From Gemmatimonadota bacterium (GTDB lineage Bacteria > Gemmatimonadota > Gemmatimonadetes > Longimicrobiales > Gaopeijiaceae), in contig JAOUPR010000012.1 of NCBI GenBank assembly GCA_029879725.1, positions 1 through 57,188 of the forward strand: DNA of 57,188 bases, given 5' to 3'. The notes beneath the pieces were generated by a model. It was not told the origin of the DNA and searched no databases. It saw nothing but the letters and a program-made list of their open reading frames with translations. The first letter of the stretch is position 1. Each line of letters begins with the position of its first letter. A program made the translations under genes and the position numbers. Positions 27,981-37,323 of the stretch are shown here, in pieces.

Positions 27981-29180
27981 ATGGCCGACACCGACCTCGA
28001 CAGGCTCCTCGAGCACCCCGCCGTGCGCCGTGCGGTGGACTTCATTCGCGCCCACGACGAGACGACGCTGGGGCATCAGATGGCGCTCACCGCCATCCCC
28101 GCTCCCCCGTTCGGAGAGTCCGTGAGGGGAGACGCCATGGCCGAGCTGCTCTCCGACGCCGGTGTGGCCGACGTGGCCACCGACGCGGAAGGGAACGTGC
28201 ACGGGGTGGTCCCGGGGACGCTGGACGCGCCCGAACTCGTGGTGGCGGCCCACCTCGACACCGTCTTCCCGGCGGACACGCCCCTCCACGTGTCACGGGA
28301 CGGAGACCTCCTGCGCGGTCCCGGGATCTCCGACGACGCGCGTGGACTCGCGGTGCTCCTCACCCTGGCGTCCGCGTTCGGAGACGCCTCGCTGGGCACG
28401 CTGCGCCCCCTGCGCTTCGTGGCGACCGTCGGCGAGGAGGGTCCCGGGAACCTCAGGGGGGTGCGCCACCTGTTCGGCCCCGCGGGAGCGGCGCGGAGGG
28501 CCGGCGCCTTCGTCTCCATCGACGGGGGCGGCCTGGACGAGATCGTCGTGAGGGGGGTGGGTTCCCGCCGTTTCCGGGTCACCGTGCGGGGAACGGGAGG
28601 CCATTCGTGGCTGGACTGGGGCATCGCCAATCCCGTGCACGCGCTGGGCGCGGCCATCGGCGTCGTCTCCGGCCTCGGACTTCCCCAGGAGCCCGCCACC
28701 ACTCTCACCGTGGCCCGCTGGGGCGGAGGCACCGCCGTCAACGCCATCCCCCGGGAGGCGTGGATCGAAGTGGACACGCGCAGCGAGGCCGAGTCGCGAC
28801 TCGAAACCCTCGAAGAAGGACTCCGTGAAGCCGTCCGGGCAGCGGTGGAGGAGGAGAACGGCCGAGCACGCGGGGAGGGGTTGGTGGCCGAGGTGTCCAG
28901 CATGGGGATACGCCCCGCCGGAACGACCGCGGACACGGATCCTCTGGTGGCCGCGGCCATGGCGGCGACACGGCGGGTAGGCGGGATCCCCCGGTTCGTG
29001 TCCTCGTCCACGGACTCGAACGTTCCCATGTCCGTGGGAATCCCGGCCGTGACCCTGGGCGGTGGTGGCGCGGCGGGAAACATCCACACGCCCGACGAAT
29101 GGTACCACAACGGGAGCGGCGTGGACGGCATTCTCAGAGCCCTCTACACCGTCCTCCTCTGGACCGGGGTAGCGGAGTGA
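27981..29180 (+). CDS. M20 family metallopeptidase
   Basis: A 399-residue M20-type zinc hydrolase. First zinc ligand region AAHLDTVFPADTP, bridging Asp in GISDDARGL, catalytic Glu pair VGEEGPGNLRG and a C-terminal His in GGGAAGNIHTPDEWY. The dimerisation domain begins near GTGGHSWLDWG. Such enzymes cleave dipeptides, tripeptides or acylated amino acids (PepT-like, tripeptide aminopeptidase). ATG at 27981 is chosen over longer in-frame extensions that lie in the divergent promoter gap. A TTGGAG/TAAACA pair at about 27834-27861 could serve as its promoter, but this is weak. Confidence 0.88.
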   Translation: MADTDLDRLLEHPAVRRAVDFIRAHDETTLGHQMALTAIPAPPFGESVRGDAMAELLSDAGVADVATDAEGNVHGVVPGTLDAPELVVAAHLDTVFPADTPLHVSRDGDLLRGPGISDDARGLAVLLTLASAFGDASLGTLRPLRFVATVGEEGPGNLRGVRHLFGPAGAARRAGAFVSIDGGGLDEIVVRGVGSRRFRVTVRGTGGHSWLDWGIANPVHALGAAIGVVSGLGLPQEPATTLTVARWGGGTAVNAIPREAWIEVDTRSEAESRLETLEEGLREAVRAAVEEENGRARGEGLVAEVSSMGIRPAGTTADTDPLVAAAMAATRRVGGIPRFVSSSTDSNVPMSVGIPAVTLGGGGAAGNIHTPDEWYHNGSGVDGILRALYTVLLWTGVAE

Positions 29181-29444
29181 ATCCGGAGGGCCACGACGGA
29201 AGAACCGCGGTCACCCCTTGCGCCACGGGGTCTCCGCCCCGTATGCAATTTCCTCAACCCGACGGGCCGCGCCGCCGAACCTGGCTTGGTGTACGTCCGC
29301 CGAGGCTGCGGCGCTTCCCCCCCATGGGACCAGGAGTACGGACATGAGGCACAGCCACCATCGTGTGACGCGACCTGGTGCTCATCCCGCCCGGGAGGAG
29401 TACGGACCACGCCGGGCCGCATGGATCTGCGGAGGTCCGCACGC

Positions 29445-31130
29445 ATGACGGCATCCCTCAAGCCGTGGGAACGGATCATCGAGCAGTGGCTCGGCGTCCT
29501 CCGACTGGACAGCATCAAGAACAAGATCGTCGGCTTCGCGCTCCTCGCCACCATCGTGCCCGCCTTCAGTACGGCCGTCCTGTCGTACGGGCAGAACAAG
29601 CGCGCCCTGACGGAGAAGTTGGAAGGGGAGCTGGCCACGGCCGGATCCCAGGCCGCCCGCGAGATCGACCTCTGGGTGAAGGAGAGCTTCCTGGACATCC
29701 GGGTGTTCGCCAGTTCGTTCGAGGTGTCCGAGAACCTGGAGAGGATCCCCCGCGGAGGGATGACGAGCCAGGTCGCGCGTTCGCGGCTGGCGGACTACCT
29801 GGCCGGAGTCCAGGCGCTCTTCGACGACTACACCGAGCTGCTCGTGCGGGACTCCCAGATCAGACCGGTGGCATCGAGCGGCGGGATCATCGGCGAGTGG
29901 GAGGACCTTCCGCCGGACTGGTCCGACCGCCTCCGCCAGGGAGAGACCGTGCTCGGCGATCCGTACCGGGACGAAGCCCGTGGCGGCGACGTGGTGACCT
30001 TCGCCGTTCCCATCGAGGCTCCCAACTCACGCTTCCTGGGCGTCCTCACAGCGACCCTCTCCCTGGACGCGGTAACGAACATCCTGGAGCGCTTCGCTCC
30101 CGGAGAGGCGGGGCAGGTGTCGCTCATCACGGCGGACGGGAGGGTGGTCGCCCGCACGAAGGGCGGACCCGAATTCGTGCGTGGGGTGGAGAGCGCCACA
30201 CTCGATCAACTCACGGAAGCCGGGGATGCCACCACGGAGTACGCCGACCTGGACGGAGTACCCGTCGTGGGGATCCTCACGCAGGTCCCACCCATGGGGT
30301 GGGCGGTGATCGCGGAGATCCCCAGGGCCGAGGCTTTCGCGCAGGTCGAGGAGATGCGCGCTTCGTCGCTGTTCCTGGTGTCCATCCTTCTGGTGGGCGT
30401 GGGACTCGTCGCGTATCTCCTCGCACTTCTCATCGTCAGACCCCTGGCCCGCCTGACCCAGGCCGCCGGGGCGGTGGCCGGGGGAGACCTGTCGGTGGAT
30501 CTCCCCGTCACGGGACGAGGGGAGGTCGCGTACCTGACCGAAGTCTTCAACGAGATGGTCGATCGGCTGCGGCAGGGCCGTCAGGACCTCGACCTCGCCA
30601 ACGCCACCCTGAGGGAGCGCAACACCGAACTGGAACGCCTCTCCTCCACCGACGTGCTCACCGGCCTGTTCAACCGCCGCCACATCATGGACGAGTTCGA
30701 GGAGGAGATCCGGCGCGCGACGCGCCACGAACGACCGTTCGCGGTACTCCTGTGCGACGTCGATCACTTCAAGCAGTACAACGATACGCACGGGCATCTC
30801 GCCGGTGATCGCGTGCTCTCGCGTGTCGGTGAGGTCATCGAAGACGTGCTCCGTGGCATCGACATCGGCGCACGATATGGCGGAGAGGAGTTCATGATCC
30901 TGCTCCCCGAGTCCGACCTCGACGGCGCCGTGGAGGCCGCCGAGCGGCTGCGTGAACGAATCCGCACCGAGGAGTTCCCGGGTGGCACCGTAACGGTCAG
31001 CATCGGTGCCGCCGTCTTCCCGGAACACGGAGACACTTCCAACAAGATCATCTCCGCGGCGGACGCCGCACTCTACCGGGCGAAACGGGCAGGGAGGGAC
31101 CGCGTGGTGCGGGCCACTCCGCACGCCTGA
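29445..31130 (+). CDS. Membrane diguanylate cyclase with dCACHE-like sensor, HAMP and GGDEF
   Basis: A 561-residue sensor enzyme. One helix at about 28-48, a periplasmic dCACHE-like region of roughly 250 residues (about 50-305), a second helix near 307-330, HAMP to about 385, a short coiled coil, then GGDEF. The active motif is GGEEF at 479-483 and the inhibitory I-site RxxD (RGID, 470-473) is in its usual place five residues before it. It makes cyclic di-GMP from GTP in response to an external ligand. ATG at 29445 has GGAGG nine bases upstream. The gap before it (29181-29444) shows no gene or riboswitch I can recognise. Confidence 0.92.
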   Translation: MTASLKPWERIIEQWLGVLRLDSIKNKIVGFALLATIVPAFSTAVLSYGQNKRALTEKLEGELATAGSQAAREIDLWVKESFLDIRVFASSFEVSENLERIPRGGMTSQVARSRLADYLAGVQALFDDYTELLVRDSQIRPVASSGGIIGEWEDLPPDWSDRLRQGETVLGDPYRDEARGGDVVTFAVPIEAPNSRFLGVLTATLSLDAVTNILERFAPGEAGQVSLITADGRVVARTKGGPEFVRGVESATLDQLTEAGDATTEYADLDGVPVVGILTQVPPMGWAVIAEIPRAEAFAQVEEMRASSLFLVSILLVGVGLVAYLLALLIVRPLARLTQAAGAVAGGDLSVDLPVTGRGEVAYLTEVFNEMVDRLRQGRQDLDLANATLRERNTELERLSSTDVLTGLFNRRHIMDEFEEEIRRATRHERPFAVLLCDVDHFKQYNDTHGHLAGDRVLSRVGEVIEDVLRGIDIGARYGGEEFMILLPESDLDGAVEAAERLRERIRTEEFPGGTVTVSIGAAVFPEHGDTSNKIISAADAALYRAKRAGRDRVVRATPHA

Positions 31131-31146
31131 CCGGCTCCGGTCCGGA

Positions 31147-31899
31147 CTAGGTGCCTTCCCGGCTCCTCACCAGGGACTGGTAGATCCACCCCTCGCGACC
31201 CTGCTCGTCGACGATCCGCACCCACTGTGCCGTGTACGACTGGCCGGCCACCTTCGCGCCGCCCTCCACGGTGAACAGCACGCGGAACGAAAGACCCGGA
31301 CCCTCTCTCACGTTGCTCCGCCCGGTGGCCTCGAGGGGGATGGGGAGCGCGAAGAGCGACTCCCCGGGCCGGAGACCCTCTCCGCCGACGCCGCTCAGAA
31401 GAGCCTGCCTGCTCCTCGCCAGGGCGCGGACCTGCGTGGCGAGGTAGAGCGCACCGCCGAAGTTCCCCTTGTTGAACTCTTCGTTGCTCTGCGCGAGGAG
31501 GGCCTCGGCCCGCTCGACGTCCCCGCCGCCGGGCACGCTCCGGAGGGACACCATGGCGATCTCGGCCTCCGCCATCCCTGACGCCGCCTCGGCCCGGCTG
31601 GCCTGGCTCTGCAGCTTGGCCATGTTGCGCACGACCTCCTGCTGCGTGGCGTCGAGCTGATGCTGGAGATCCGCCAGTTGGGCGTCCCGCTCCAGAAGCT
31701 GGAGTTGGAGCGCGGCGACGCGTTCCTCCAGCCTCGAGTCCACCCGGGACTCCGTCTCCACCCGCACCGTGTCGACCACGTAGAGGGTATCCGTCGACTC
31801 CACGGGCGGCACCTCGGGGGTCGACCACAGGCCCCCCAGGGTCGTGCACGCGGACACGCACGACACAATCACGGGGCCGAGTATTTGCCGTCGCTTCAT
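31147..31899 (-). CDS. Lipoprotein with coiled coil and C-terminal SH3-like domain
   Basis: A 250-residue predicted lipoprotein (Cys18 in CVSACTTLG). A heptad-rich coiled coil covers about 45-110 (LEERVAALQLQLLERDAQLA). A helical segment resembling a TPR pair follows, then a bacterial SH3 domain at about 190-245 (SNVREGPGLSFRVLFTVEGG, ending AQWVRIVDEQGREGWIYQSL). Such proteins bind peptidoglycan or sit at the cell envelope. The stop lies 16 bases from the stop of the convergent cyclase gene. Exact role unknown. Confidence 0.8.
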   Translation of the reverse strand: MKRRQILGPVIVSCVSACTTLGGLWSTPEVPPVESTDTLYVVDTVRVETESRVDSRLEERVAALQLQLLERDAQLADLQHQLDATQQEVVRNMAKLQSQASRAEAASGMAEAEIAMVSLRSVPGGGDVERAEALLAQSNEEFNKGNFGGALYLATQVRALARSRQALLSGVGGEGLRPGESLFALPIPLEATGRSNVREGPGLSFRVLFTVEGGAKVAGQSYTAQWVRIVDEQGREGWIYQSLVRSREGT

Positions 31900-31972
31900 C
31901 AGGGATTCCGTAGTTCCAGGGTCCCTGCAATGTAAGCCTTCGAGCGGGTCCGGTTCAAACCTTCCGGGAAGT

Positions 31973-32980
31973 TCACCCGGGGCGGCGCACCTCCACCACC
32001 GAGTGGTCCGTCACGAAAACGGAGCCGTCCGCCCCGCGTACGACGGCGGCGTCCCCCACGAGAGAGTCGTGCAGACACGCTCCCTCCACGCGAGATCCCC
32101 TCCCCAGAATGGAGTTGCGAACCACGGAGCCGTCCACCCGGGCTCCTTCCTCCACGGTGACTCCAGGCCCGAGGCGCCCTCCCCTCACCACCGCTCCCGC
32201 CTCCACACGCACGGGCTCGACGATCTCGGCGTCCTCCACCACGGCCGACGGATCCACGCCGCCCCGCCTCGTGCCCACCAGGTGGGCGTTGGTTTCAAGG
32301 AGTGTCTCCGGCTTCCCGGCGTCCCACCACCCCTCCACCGGCGCCGTGAGAAGCCGGGCACCCTGATCCACCATGTACTGGAAGGCGTCTGTGAGATAGA
32401 ACTCTCCCGACGGGCCCGTGGGCTGCGCGAGGACGTGGCGCACCCCCTCGTACAGGAGGGCGTGGTCACGGATGTAGTAGAGCCCGATGTTGGCGAGCTT
32501 CGAGATGGGTTCGGAAGGCTTCTCCACGATGCGCGCCATGGTGCCGTCGTCATGGGTCAGGATCACGCCGTACCGCTGGTAGTCCTCCACCTCCTTGGCC
32601 CAGATCACTCCGGCGTACTCCGCCGGGAGGGTGGCCGCGAGCCCGTAGTCCAGTTCGAGCACGGCGTCGGGGAAGACAATGAGCACCTCGTCGTCGATGA
32701 AGGGCTCGGCCAACGCTACCGCGCCGGCGGTACCGTCCTGGACGGCCTGGAGCACGTAGCGGGGGCGGATCCGGGGATACTCCCGAGCCATCCATGTCTC
32801 GATCTCGTCGCGGAGGTATCCCACGATACAGACGATTTCGTCTACACCCATGGCGATGAGGTCGTCCAGGAGGTAGGCCAGCACCGGCTTTCCCGCGACC
32901 CTCAGGAGCGGCTTGGGTGTATGGTGGGTGTACGGGCGGAGACGGGTACCCTTCCCCGCGAGCGGGATGATGGCTTTCAT
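31973..32980 (-). CDS. Sugar-1-phosphate nucleotidyltransferase (RmlA/GlmU-type)
   Basis: A 335-residue nucleotidyltransferase. The N-terminal signature KAIIPLAGKGTRLRPYTHHT and KPLLRVAGKPVLAYLLDDL are typical of glucose-1-phosphate thymidylyl- or uridylyltransferases. FPDAVLELD and IVEKPSEPIS follow, and the C-terminal third (about 245-330) is a left-handed hexapeptide-repeat helix. It makes an NDP-sugar for surface polysaccharide. ATG at 32980 starts immediately before the signature loop. It is divergent from the SIMPL gene over 40 bases. Confidence 0.88.
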   Translation of the reverse strand: MKAIIPLAGKGTRLRPYTHHTPKPLLRVAGKPVLAYLLDDLIAMGVDEIVCIVGYLRDEIETWMAREYPRIRPRYVLQAVQDGTAGAVALAEPFIDDEVLIVFPDAVLELDYGLAATLPAEYAGVIWAKEVEDYQRYGVILTHDDGTMARIVEKPSEPISKLANIGLYYIRDHALLYEGVRHVLAQPTGPSGEFYLTDAFQYMVDQGARLLTAPVEGWWDAGKPETLLETNAHLVGTRRGGVDPSAVVEDAEIVEPVRVEAGAVVRGGRLGPGVTVEEGARVDGSVVRNSILGRGSRVEGACLHDSLVGDAAVVRGADGSVFVTDHSVVEVRRPG

Positions 32981-33020
32981 GACTTCGGCGGTGGCGTCGG
33001 AGGACGAAGGAGGCGACACT

Positions 33021-33914
33021 ATGCGCGGCACCAGAGACACGGTGCAGAGTATCCCCGGGGTAGGGGATGCGTTCCACCACGAACACCTCGACACCGGCCC
33101 CATGCGCCCGACCAGAGCCCAGAGCCTCTTTCTCGTCCCGTTGGTGGCGGTGCTGGGGGCGTGTGCGCCCGCGTCGGGCTCCGGCCCCGTGCGCTCGTTT
33201 CCGATCCCGCCTCCCCACATCTACGAGATCCCGCTGGAGCAGGTGGCGGTGGACACGGTCCTCCCCGGCGTCATACAGGTTCAGGGCACCGCCGAGGTGG
33301 GCGTCCAGCCGGACCGCGCGCACGTCCGGTTCTTCGTGGAGACGAGGGAACGCACCGCCGACCGGGCGGCGGCGGCCAACGCCCGCCTCACCGACGCGGC
33401 GCTGGATGCCCTGCGGGACGGGGGGTTCGCGGGCCTGGATCTCCAGACCTCGGGATACCGCCTCACTCCCGTCTACTCCTACCCGTCGGCGAACGAGAAC
33501 CGGGTGCGGGTGATCGACGGGTACACCGTGCGCAACACGGTACAGGTCACCACCACGGACGTGTCTTCGGTGGGCCGCATCGTGGATGCCGCCATCGCGG
33601 CGGGGGTGAACGGAGTCGAGCACGTCTCCTTCACCTCGTCCGATACGGAGAAGGCGGAGCACGAGGCTCTGGCGCTTGCCGTGGAGCGGGCTCGTCGGAC
33701 GGCGGAGGTGATGGCGGCGAGCCTGGGCTACGCTCTGGGAGAACCCGTGGAGGTGACGGGCGGAGCGCATCCCCCCCAGGCTCCCCCCACCGAGTTCATT
33801 CGCCTCCGGAGTGAAATGGCCATGGCTCCCGAGACGCCCGTGGAGGTCGGAGAGTCGCTGGTGCGCGCCTCGGTATCGGTGAAGTTTCGTATCGGTCCAA
33901 CAAGGAGTCGTTGA
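33021..33914 (+). CDS. SIMPL (DUF541) domain lipoprotein
   Basis: A 297-residue protein with the SIMPL/DUF541 fold: IQVQGTAEVGVQPDRAHVRF early, the central GYTVRNTVQVTTTDVSS, and EHEALALAVERARRTAEVMA. These periplasmic or outer-membrane proteins of unknown biochemical role are widespread. ATG at 33021 has a strong AAGGAGG seven bases upstream. An in-frame ATG at 33102 gives a cleaner lipoprotein signal (LVAVLGAC) but lacks a Shine-Dalgarno, so either start is possible. The stop overlaps the frame of the DUF1499 gene that follows. Confidence 0.8.
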   Translation: MRGTRDTVQSIPGVGDAFHHEHLDTGPMRPTRAQSLFLVPLVAVLGACAPASGSGPVRSFPIPPPHIYEIPLEQVAVDTVLPGVIQVQGTAEVGVQPDRAHVRFFVETRERTADRAAAANARLTDAALDALRDGGFAGLDLQTSGYRLTPVYSYPSANENRVRVIDGYTVRNTVQVTTTDVSSVGRIVDAAIAAGVNGVEHVSFTSSDTEKAEHEALALAVERARRTAEVMAASLGYALGEPVEVTGGAHPPQAPPTEFIRLRSEMAMAPETPVEVGESLVRASVSVKFRIGPTRSR

Positions 33915-33922
33915 GCAGATCC

Positions 33923-34336
33923 ATGATGGGAAAGACACGCGCGGTCACGGACCCGGGTGGGGCGGATGAGCGCCTCAGAGGACGCACCTACGCCATCCCC
34001 TTCGAACAGGTCTGGAAGGCGTGCCTCCACCTTGCCGGGGGGGGGCTGAACCGATGGCACGTGCTGGACGCCGACGACCAGCGCGGTTTCATCACCGCCG
34101 AGGCTCGTTCGGCCATCTTCAGAGTCGTGGACGACGTCTACATCCGCATCGGGCTCGATGAGAATGGCCAGACCCGGGTGGACATGGAACTCCACACCCG
34201 CAACGACAAGGGCGACATGGGACGTCTCACGCGGATGGCCGGCGCGTTCGCCCGCCGCCTGGACCGATACCTCAAGGCGGAGCCATGGCAGATTCTCGAG
34301 GCGTCGTCCCCCTCCACCGTCCGAGCGAATCGATGA
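33923..34336 (+). CDS. DUF1499 family protein
   Basis: A 137-residue cytoplasmic protein of the DUF1499 family: a start region like YAIPFEQVWKACLHLA, and the conserved FRVVDDVYIRIGLDENGQ. The function of the family is unknown. A TTG at 33911 overlapping the upstream stop is an alternative start, with AGGAG three bases before it; ATG at 33923 is chosen here. The stop overlaps the ATG of the next lipoprotein gene (ATGA). Confidence 0.72.
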   Translation: MMGKTRAVTDPGGADERLRGRTYAIPFEQVWKACLHLAGGGLNRWHVLDADDQRGFITAEARSAIFRVVDDVYIRIGLDENGQTRVDMELHTRNDKGDMGRLTRMAGAFARRLDRYLKAEPWQILEASSPSTVRANR

Positions 34337-35301
34337 CCCGGCGCACCGTCGCCTCGCTGCGCGGAGTCGCTCCGATCCTCCTGGCCGCCGGTGTTCTGGC
34401 GGGTTGCTCGGGGCCGGAGGCCGACCCGTCCCAGGGGGCGGACCAGGGCGACGCCGGGGCTCCGACCGGAAACTTTCGTGGCCGTTCCTACGAACGGAAT
34501 TTCGTGTTCACGAACATTTCCGGAGACAGCGCGCTCATGATTCCCTGGCTCACGACCTCGCAAACCCGGCCCGGAGCCGTGGACCGGAGGGTACGTGGGT
34601 TTCTCTTCCGCGGCGGAAACTGGGACCCCTTCTACGACGAGGCATGGGAGACGGCGCCCACCCGGGCGCCCTGGCGGATCCTCCCGCACGACCATTTCCA
34701 CCTCATCGTGGGGCAGGCCGACGCCGTCGACGCCATCTCCTACGACGACGGCGTCCGCCAGCTCGACCTGGAGATGGGACAGGCGATCGGCGAATGGACC
34801 GGATCACGAGGCCAGACGTTCCGGATCCAGATCGCCAACATGGTGCTGTCGGACCAACGCGTCCGTGGGATGATGATGGAGATGGCGCGCACCCACACGG
34901 CGGACGGCCCTCCGCCCGGTGATTGGGCGTTCCTGGTGTCGGGAGACTCGCTCCAGGTGGTTCTGGAGGGGAGTGAGACACACTCCGTGATCACCGCCGG
35001 ATCCTACCAGGGGTGGGGAAGCCTGGACGGGCAGAGCCTGCAATGGCCGTCCATGAACCTGGAGTGGGCGGACGTGGGGGCCTTCCAGCCGGCCCGCCAG
35101 GACGTCCCGGTGGCCTGGAGGCTGTCCACGCAGGACAACTCCATCTCCGGTCGGTTCGAGGTGAGGTCGGCGCACATCGTGGCGGGCGAGGGAGCAGGAC
35201 CCGTCCTCCCCGTGGACGCGCTCTACCAGGTGGATGGGCGGATCACGGTCGCGGGTCGGAACTACCCCGTGCGGGGCCTGGTGCGTCACACGCGCCCCTG
35301 A
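34333..35301 (+). CDS. Lipoprotein of unknown function
   Basis: A 322-residue predicted lipoprotein: signal and lipobox LAGC with Cys25 (GVLAGCSGPEAD). The rest looks beta-rich, with a Trp-containing segment (WDPFYDEAWETAPTRAPWRI) and no motif I recognise. The ATG overlaps the stop of the DUF1499 gene and the stop is six bases before the DUF445 start, so the four genes from 33021 form one tight set. It may work at the envelope with DUF445. Not identified. Confidence 0.72.
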   Translation: MTRRTVASLRGVAPILLAAGVLAGCSGPEADPSQGADQGDAGAPTGNFRGRSYERNFVFTNISGDSALMIPWLTTSQTRPGAVDRRVRGFLFRGGNWDPFYDEAWETAPTRAPWRILPHDHFHLIVGQADAVDAISYDDGVRQLDLEMGQAIGEWTGSRGQTFRIQIANMVLSDQRVRGMMMEMARTHTADGPPPGDWAFLVSGDSLQVVLEGSETHSVITAGSYQGWGSLDGQSLQWPSMNLEWADVGAFQPARQDVPVAWRLSTQDNSISGRFEVRSAHIVAGEGAGPVLPVDALYQVDGRITVAGRNYPVRGLVRHTRP

Positions 35302-35307
35302 GCCGTC

Positions 35308-36876
35308 ATGGACGACTTGATCCGGCCCCTCGTCACCATCACGTTCGGGGCCCTGGCGGGCGGACTCACCAACACGGTCGCCATCTGGATGCTCTTCCAC
35401 CCCTACGAGGCCCCGCGTATCGGCCGCTGGCGCCTCCGGGGAATCCAGGGGGCCATCCCCAAGAACCAGCCTCGCCTGGCCGCCGCCATCGGGCGAACCG
35501 TGGGAAGCCGTCTCCTCACCGACGAGGACCTCACACAGACGTTCACCAACAGCGAGTTCCGGGTCGCCTTCGACGAGCGACTCGCCGACTTCCTCGACGA
35601 GTTGCTCCACAAGGAACGCGGATCCCTCAGGGACATCCTCCCGGCGGGCGTCGTCGCGCAGGTCGAGTCGCTGCTCGCGGAGGTGACCGACGGGGGACTC
35701 CAGCGGCTCCGTACGTACATCGCGTCACCCCGCTTCGACGAGGCGGTGCGACACCGGGCCGGGTCCATCGTGGAGGCCGTTTCCGGCGAGTCCATCGGGG
35801 GAATCCTCACCCCGGCGCGCGGAGAGGCGCTGGAAGCCACGGTACAGAACTGGTTCGAGGACGCCGTGGAGAGCGACGGCTTTCGCACGGCGGTGGACGA
35901 CTACCTCGACCGGGCGGCCCATCGGTTGCTCGCTCCGAGCCGCACCTTCGAGGAGATCCTCCCGCTGGGGCTGGTGGGCTCCCTGGAGAAGGCGATCCAG
36001 GGCTACCTCCCTCTCGCCATCGCCCGGCTGGGGCGCCTCCTCGAGGACCCGGCCGCCCGCGCGCGCTTCGAACACACCATCCACGAGCTGCTGCGCCGCT
36101 TCCTCAGCGACCTGAAGTTCCACCAACGCGTCGTGGCGCGGTTGGTGATGACCGAGGAGACGGTGAACAAGGTCCTGGACACCATCGAGACCGAAGGGGC
36201 CGAGCGTCTCTCGGAGATCCTCCAGGACCCCGCCGTCCAGGCCGCCATGGCACGGGGCGTGAACGAAGCCATCGTCGACTTCCTCCGCCGACCGGTGGCG
36301 TCGGTCCTGGGTGACCCCACCGACGAAAGCGTGGTGTCCACCCGTACGACCCTGGTGGAGTGGATGGTGGGGATGGCCCGGGACCCCGCCACGCGCGAGT
36401 TCCTCATCGAGAAGATGCACGCGGGGCTCGCGAAGGCCGGAGCCCGCACCTGGGGAGACATCTTCGCGCAGGTGCCTCCGGAGCGGGTGGCGGAGTGGCT
36501 CGTGGCCGCCGCGCGGAGCGAGGCCGCCGACCGCTTCTACGCCGAAGCCGCCGGAAGGATGTCGGGGATGGTCCTCGACCGTCCCATCGGCACACCGTCG
36601 GGGTGGCTCCCCCCGGAGGCTCCCGTGCGGATCGAAACGGCGCTGGGTGACCCGATCTGGGCGTGGCTCCAGACCCAGGTCCCGTACGTGGTGGAACGGA
36701 TGGACGTGGCCAGGCGGGTCGAGGAGAAGGTGCTGCACTTCCCCACGGCGAAGATGGAAGAACTGATCCGGCGGGTGACCGATCGGGAGCTCAAGCTCAT
36801 CGTGCGCCTGGGCTACGTCCTCGGTGCCGTGATCGGAGCGGGGTTGGTCGTGCTCGACAGCCTCCTCCCGGGATGA
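35308..36876 (+). CDS. DUF445 family membrane protein
   Basis: A 522-residue DUF445 (YheB/YjiN-like) protein. A first hydrophobic segment, LVTITFGALAGGLTNTVAIWMLFHP, shows the family GALxGxxTNxxAIxMLF pattern and is followed by GAIPKNQPRLAAAIG. A long helical soluble middle follows, and a final membrane helix near 500-520 (YVLGAVIGAGLVVLDSLL). Function of the family is unknown, possibly at the cell envelope or stress related. It is the last gene of the 33021 set. The convergent small membrane protein gene ends 24 bases later. Confidence 0.88.
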   Translation: MDDLIRPLVTITFGALAGGLTNTVAIWMLFHPYEAPRIGRWRLRGIQGAIPKNQPRLAAAIGRTVGSRLLTDEDLTQTFTNSEFRVAFDERLADFLDELLHKERGSLRDILPAGVVAQVESLLAEVTDGGLQRLRTYIASPRFDEAVRHRAGSIVEAVSGESIGGILTPARGEALEATVQNWFEDAVESDGFRTAVDDYLDRAAHRLLAPSRTFEEILPLGLVGSLEKAIQGYLPLAIARLGRLLEDPAARARFEHTIHELLRRFLSDLKFHQRVVARLVMTEETVNKVLDTIETEGAERLSEILQDPAVQAAMARGVNEAIVDFLRRPVASVLGDPTDESVVSTRTTLVEWMVGMARDPATREFLIEKMHAGLAKAGARTWGDIFAQVPPERVAEWLVAAARSEAADRFYAEAAGRMSGMVLDRPIGTPSGWLPPEAPVRIETALGDPIWAWLQTQVPYVVERMDVARRVEEKVLHFPTAKMEELIRRVTDRELKLIVRLGYVLGAVIGAGLVVLDSLLPG

Positions 36877-36900
36877 CCGCGAGGCACGCCACCCCTCAGG

Positions 36901-37152
36901 TCAATCCTTGTCGTCCGGAGACTCGAGCTTGAAGCGGCCGCCGCGACCCCGCCCGGCGCCCGTGCCGGTCTTGATGTTCCTCTGCATCCACGCAAAGGGG
37001 GTGAAGTACTTCTTCACTCGCCTACGCCGGCCGCCACCGCGATCCATCACCTCGTTGATTTCATCGAAGTCCGGCTCGTAGCGTCCGGGAAGGCCGAGCC
37101 AGATCCCCACCCCCAGAGCCAGCACGGCTCCCAGGATCTTGATCACCAGCAT
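36901..37152 (-). CDS. Small single-pass membrane protein, unknown
   Basis: An 83-residue protein with one N-terminal transmembrane helix (IKILGAVLALGVGIWLGLP) followed by a short acidic then strongly basic cytoplasmic tail (GGGRRRRVKKY). ATG at 37152 follows a strong AAAGGAGG seven bases away, which decides the start. It probably anchors or regulates something at the inner membrane. No family recognised. Confidence 0.75.
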   Translation of the reverse strand: MLVIKILGAVLALGVGIWLGLPGRYEPDFDEINEVMDRGGGRRRRVKKYFTPFAWMQRNIKTGTGAGRGRGGRFKLESPDDKD

Positions 37153-37256
37153 GCCCGGCCTCCTTTCCTCGTGGTGAAGTGCTCCACACCCGCCTCCATG
37201 TCGTCGATCCCCCCGCCCCGTTCCTACCATCCGTCCGGAGCGCCGTTCCCGTTCCA

Positions 37257-37303
37257 ACGAAAAGAGGGCACCCCGCCAGGCGGATCGCCGGCAGGGTGCC
37301 CTC
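37257..37303 (-). terminator. Rho-independent terminator of the 49-residue membrane protein gene
   Basis: On the minus strand, the 10-base-pair stem GAGGGCACCC/GGGTGCCCTC (37264-37303) is followed at once by TTTTCGTT. It lies 20 bases downstream of the 49-residue protein stop, so it ends that short transcript before the 83-residue protein gene. Confidence 0.75.
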
Positions 37304-37323
37304 GAATTCTCGTGCCGAAGAGG

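Noticed and set aside
29181-29444. Possible c-di-GMP riboswitch before the diguanylate cyclase
   Set aside because: The conserved GEMM core bases could not be found; only unremarkable GC hairpins are present.
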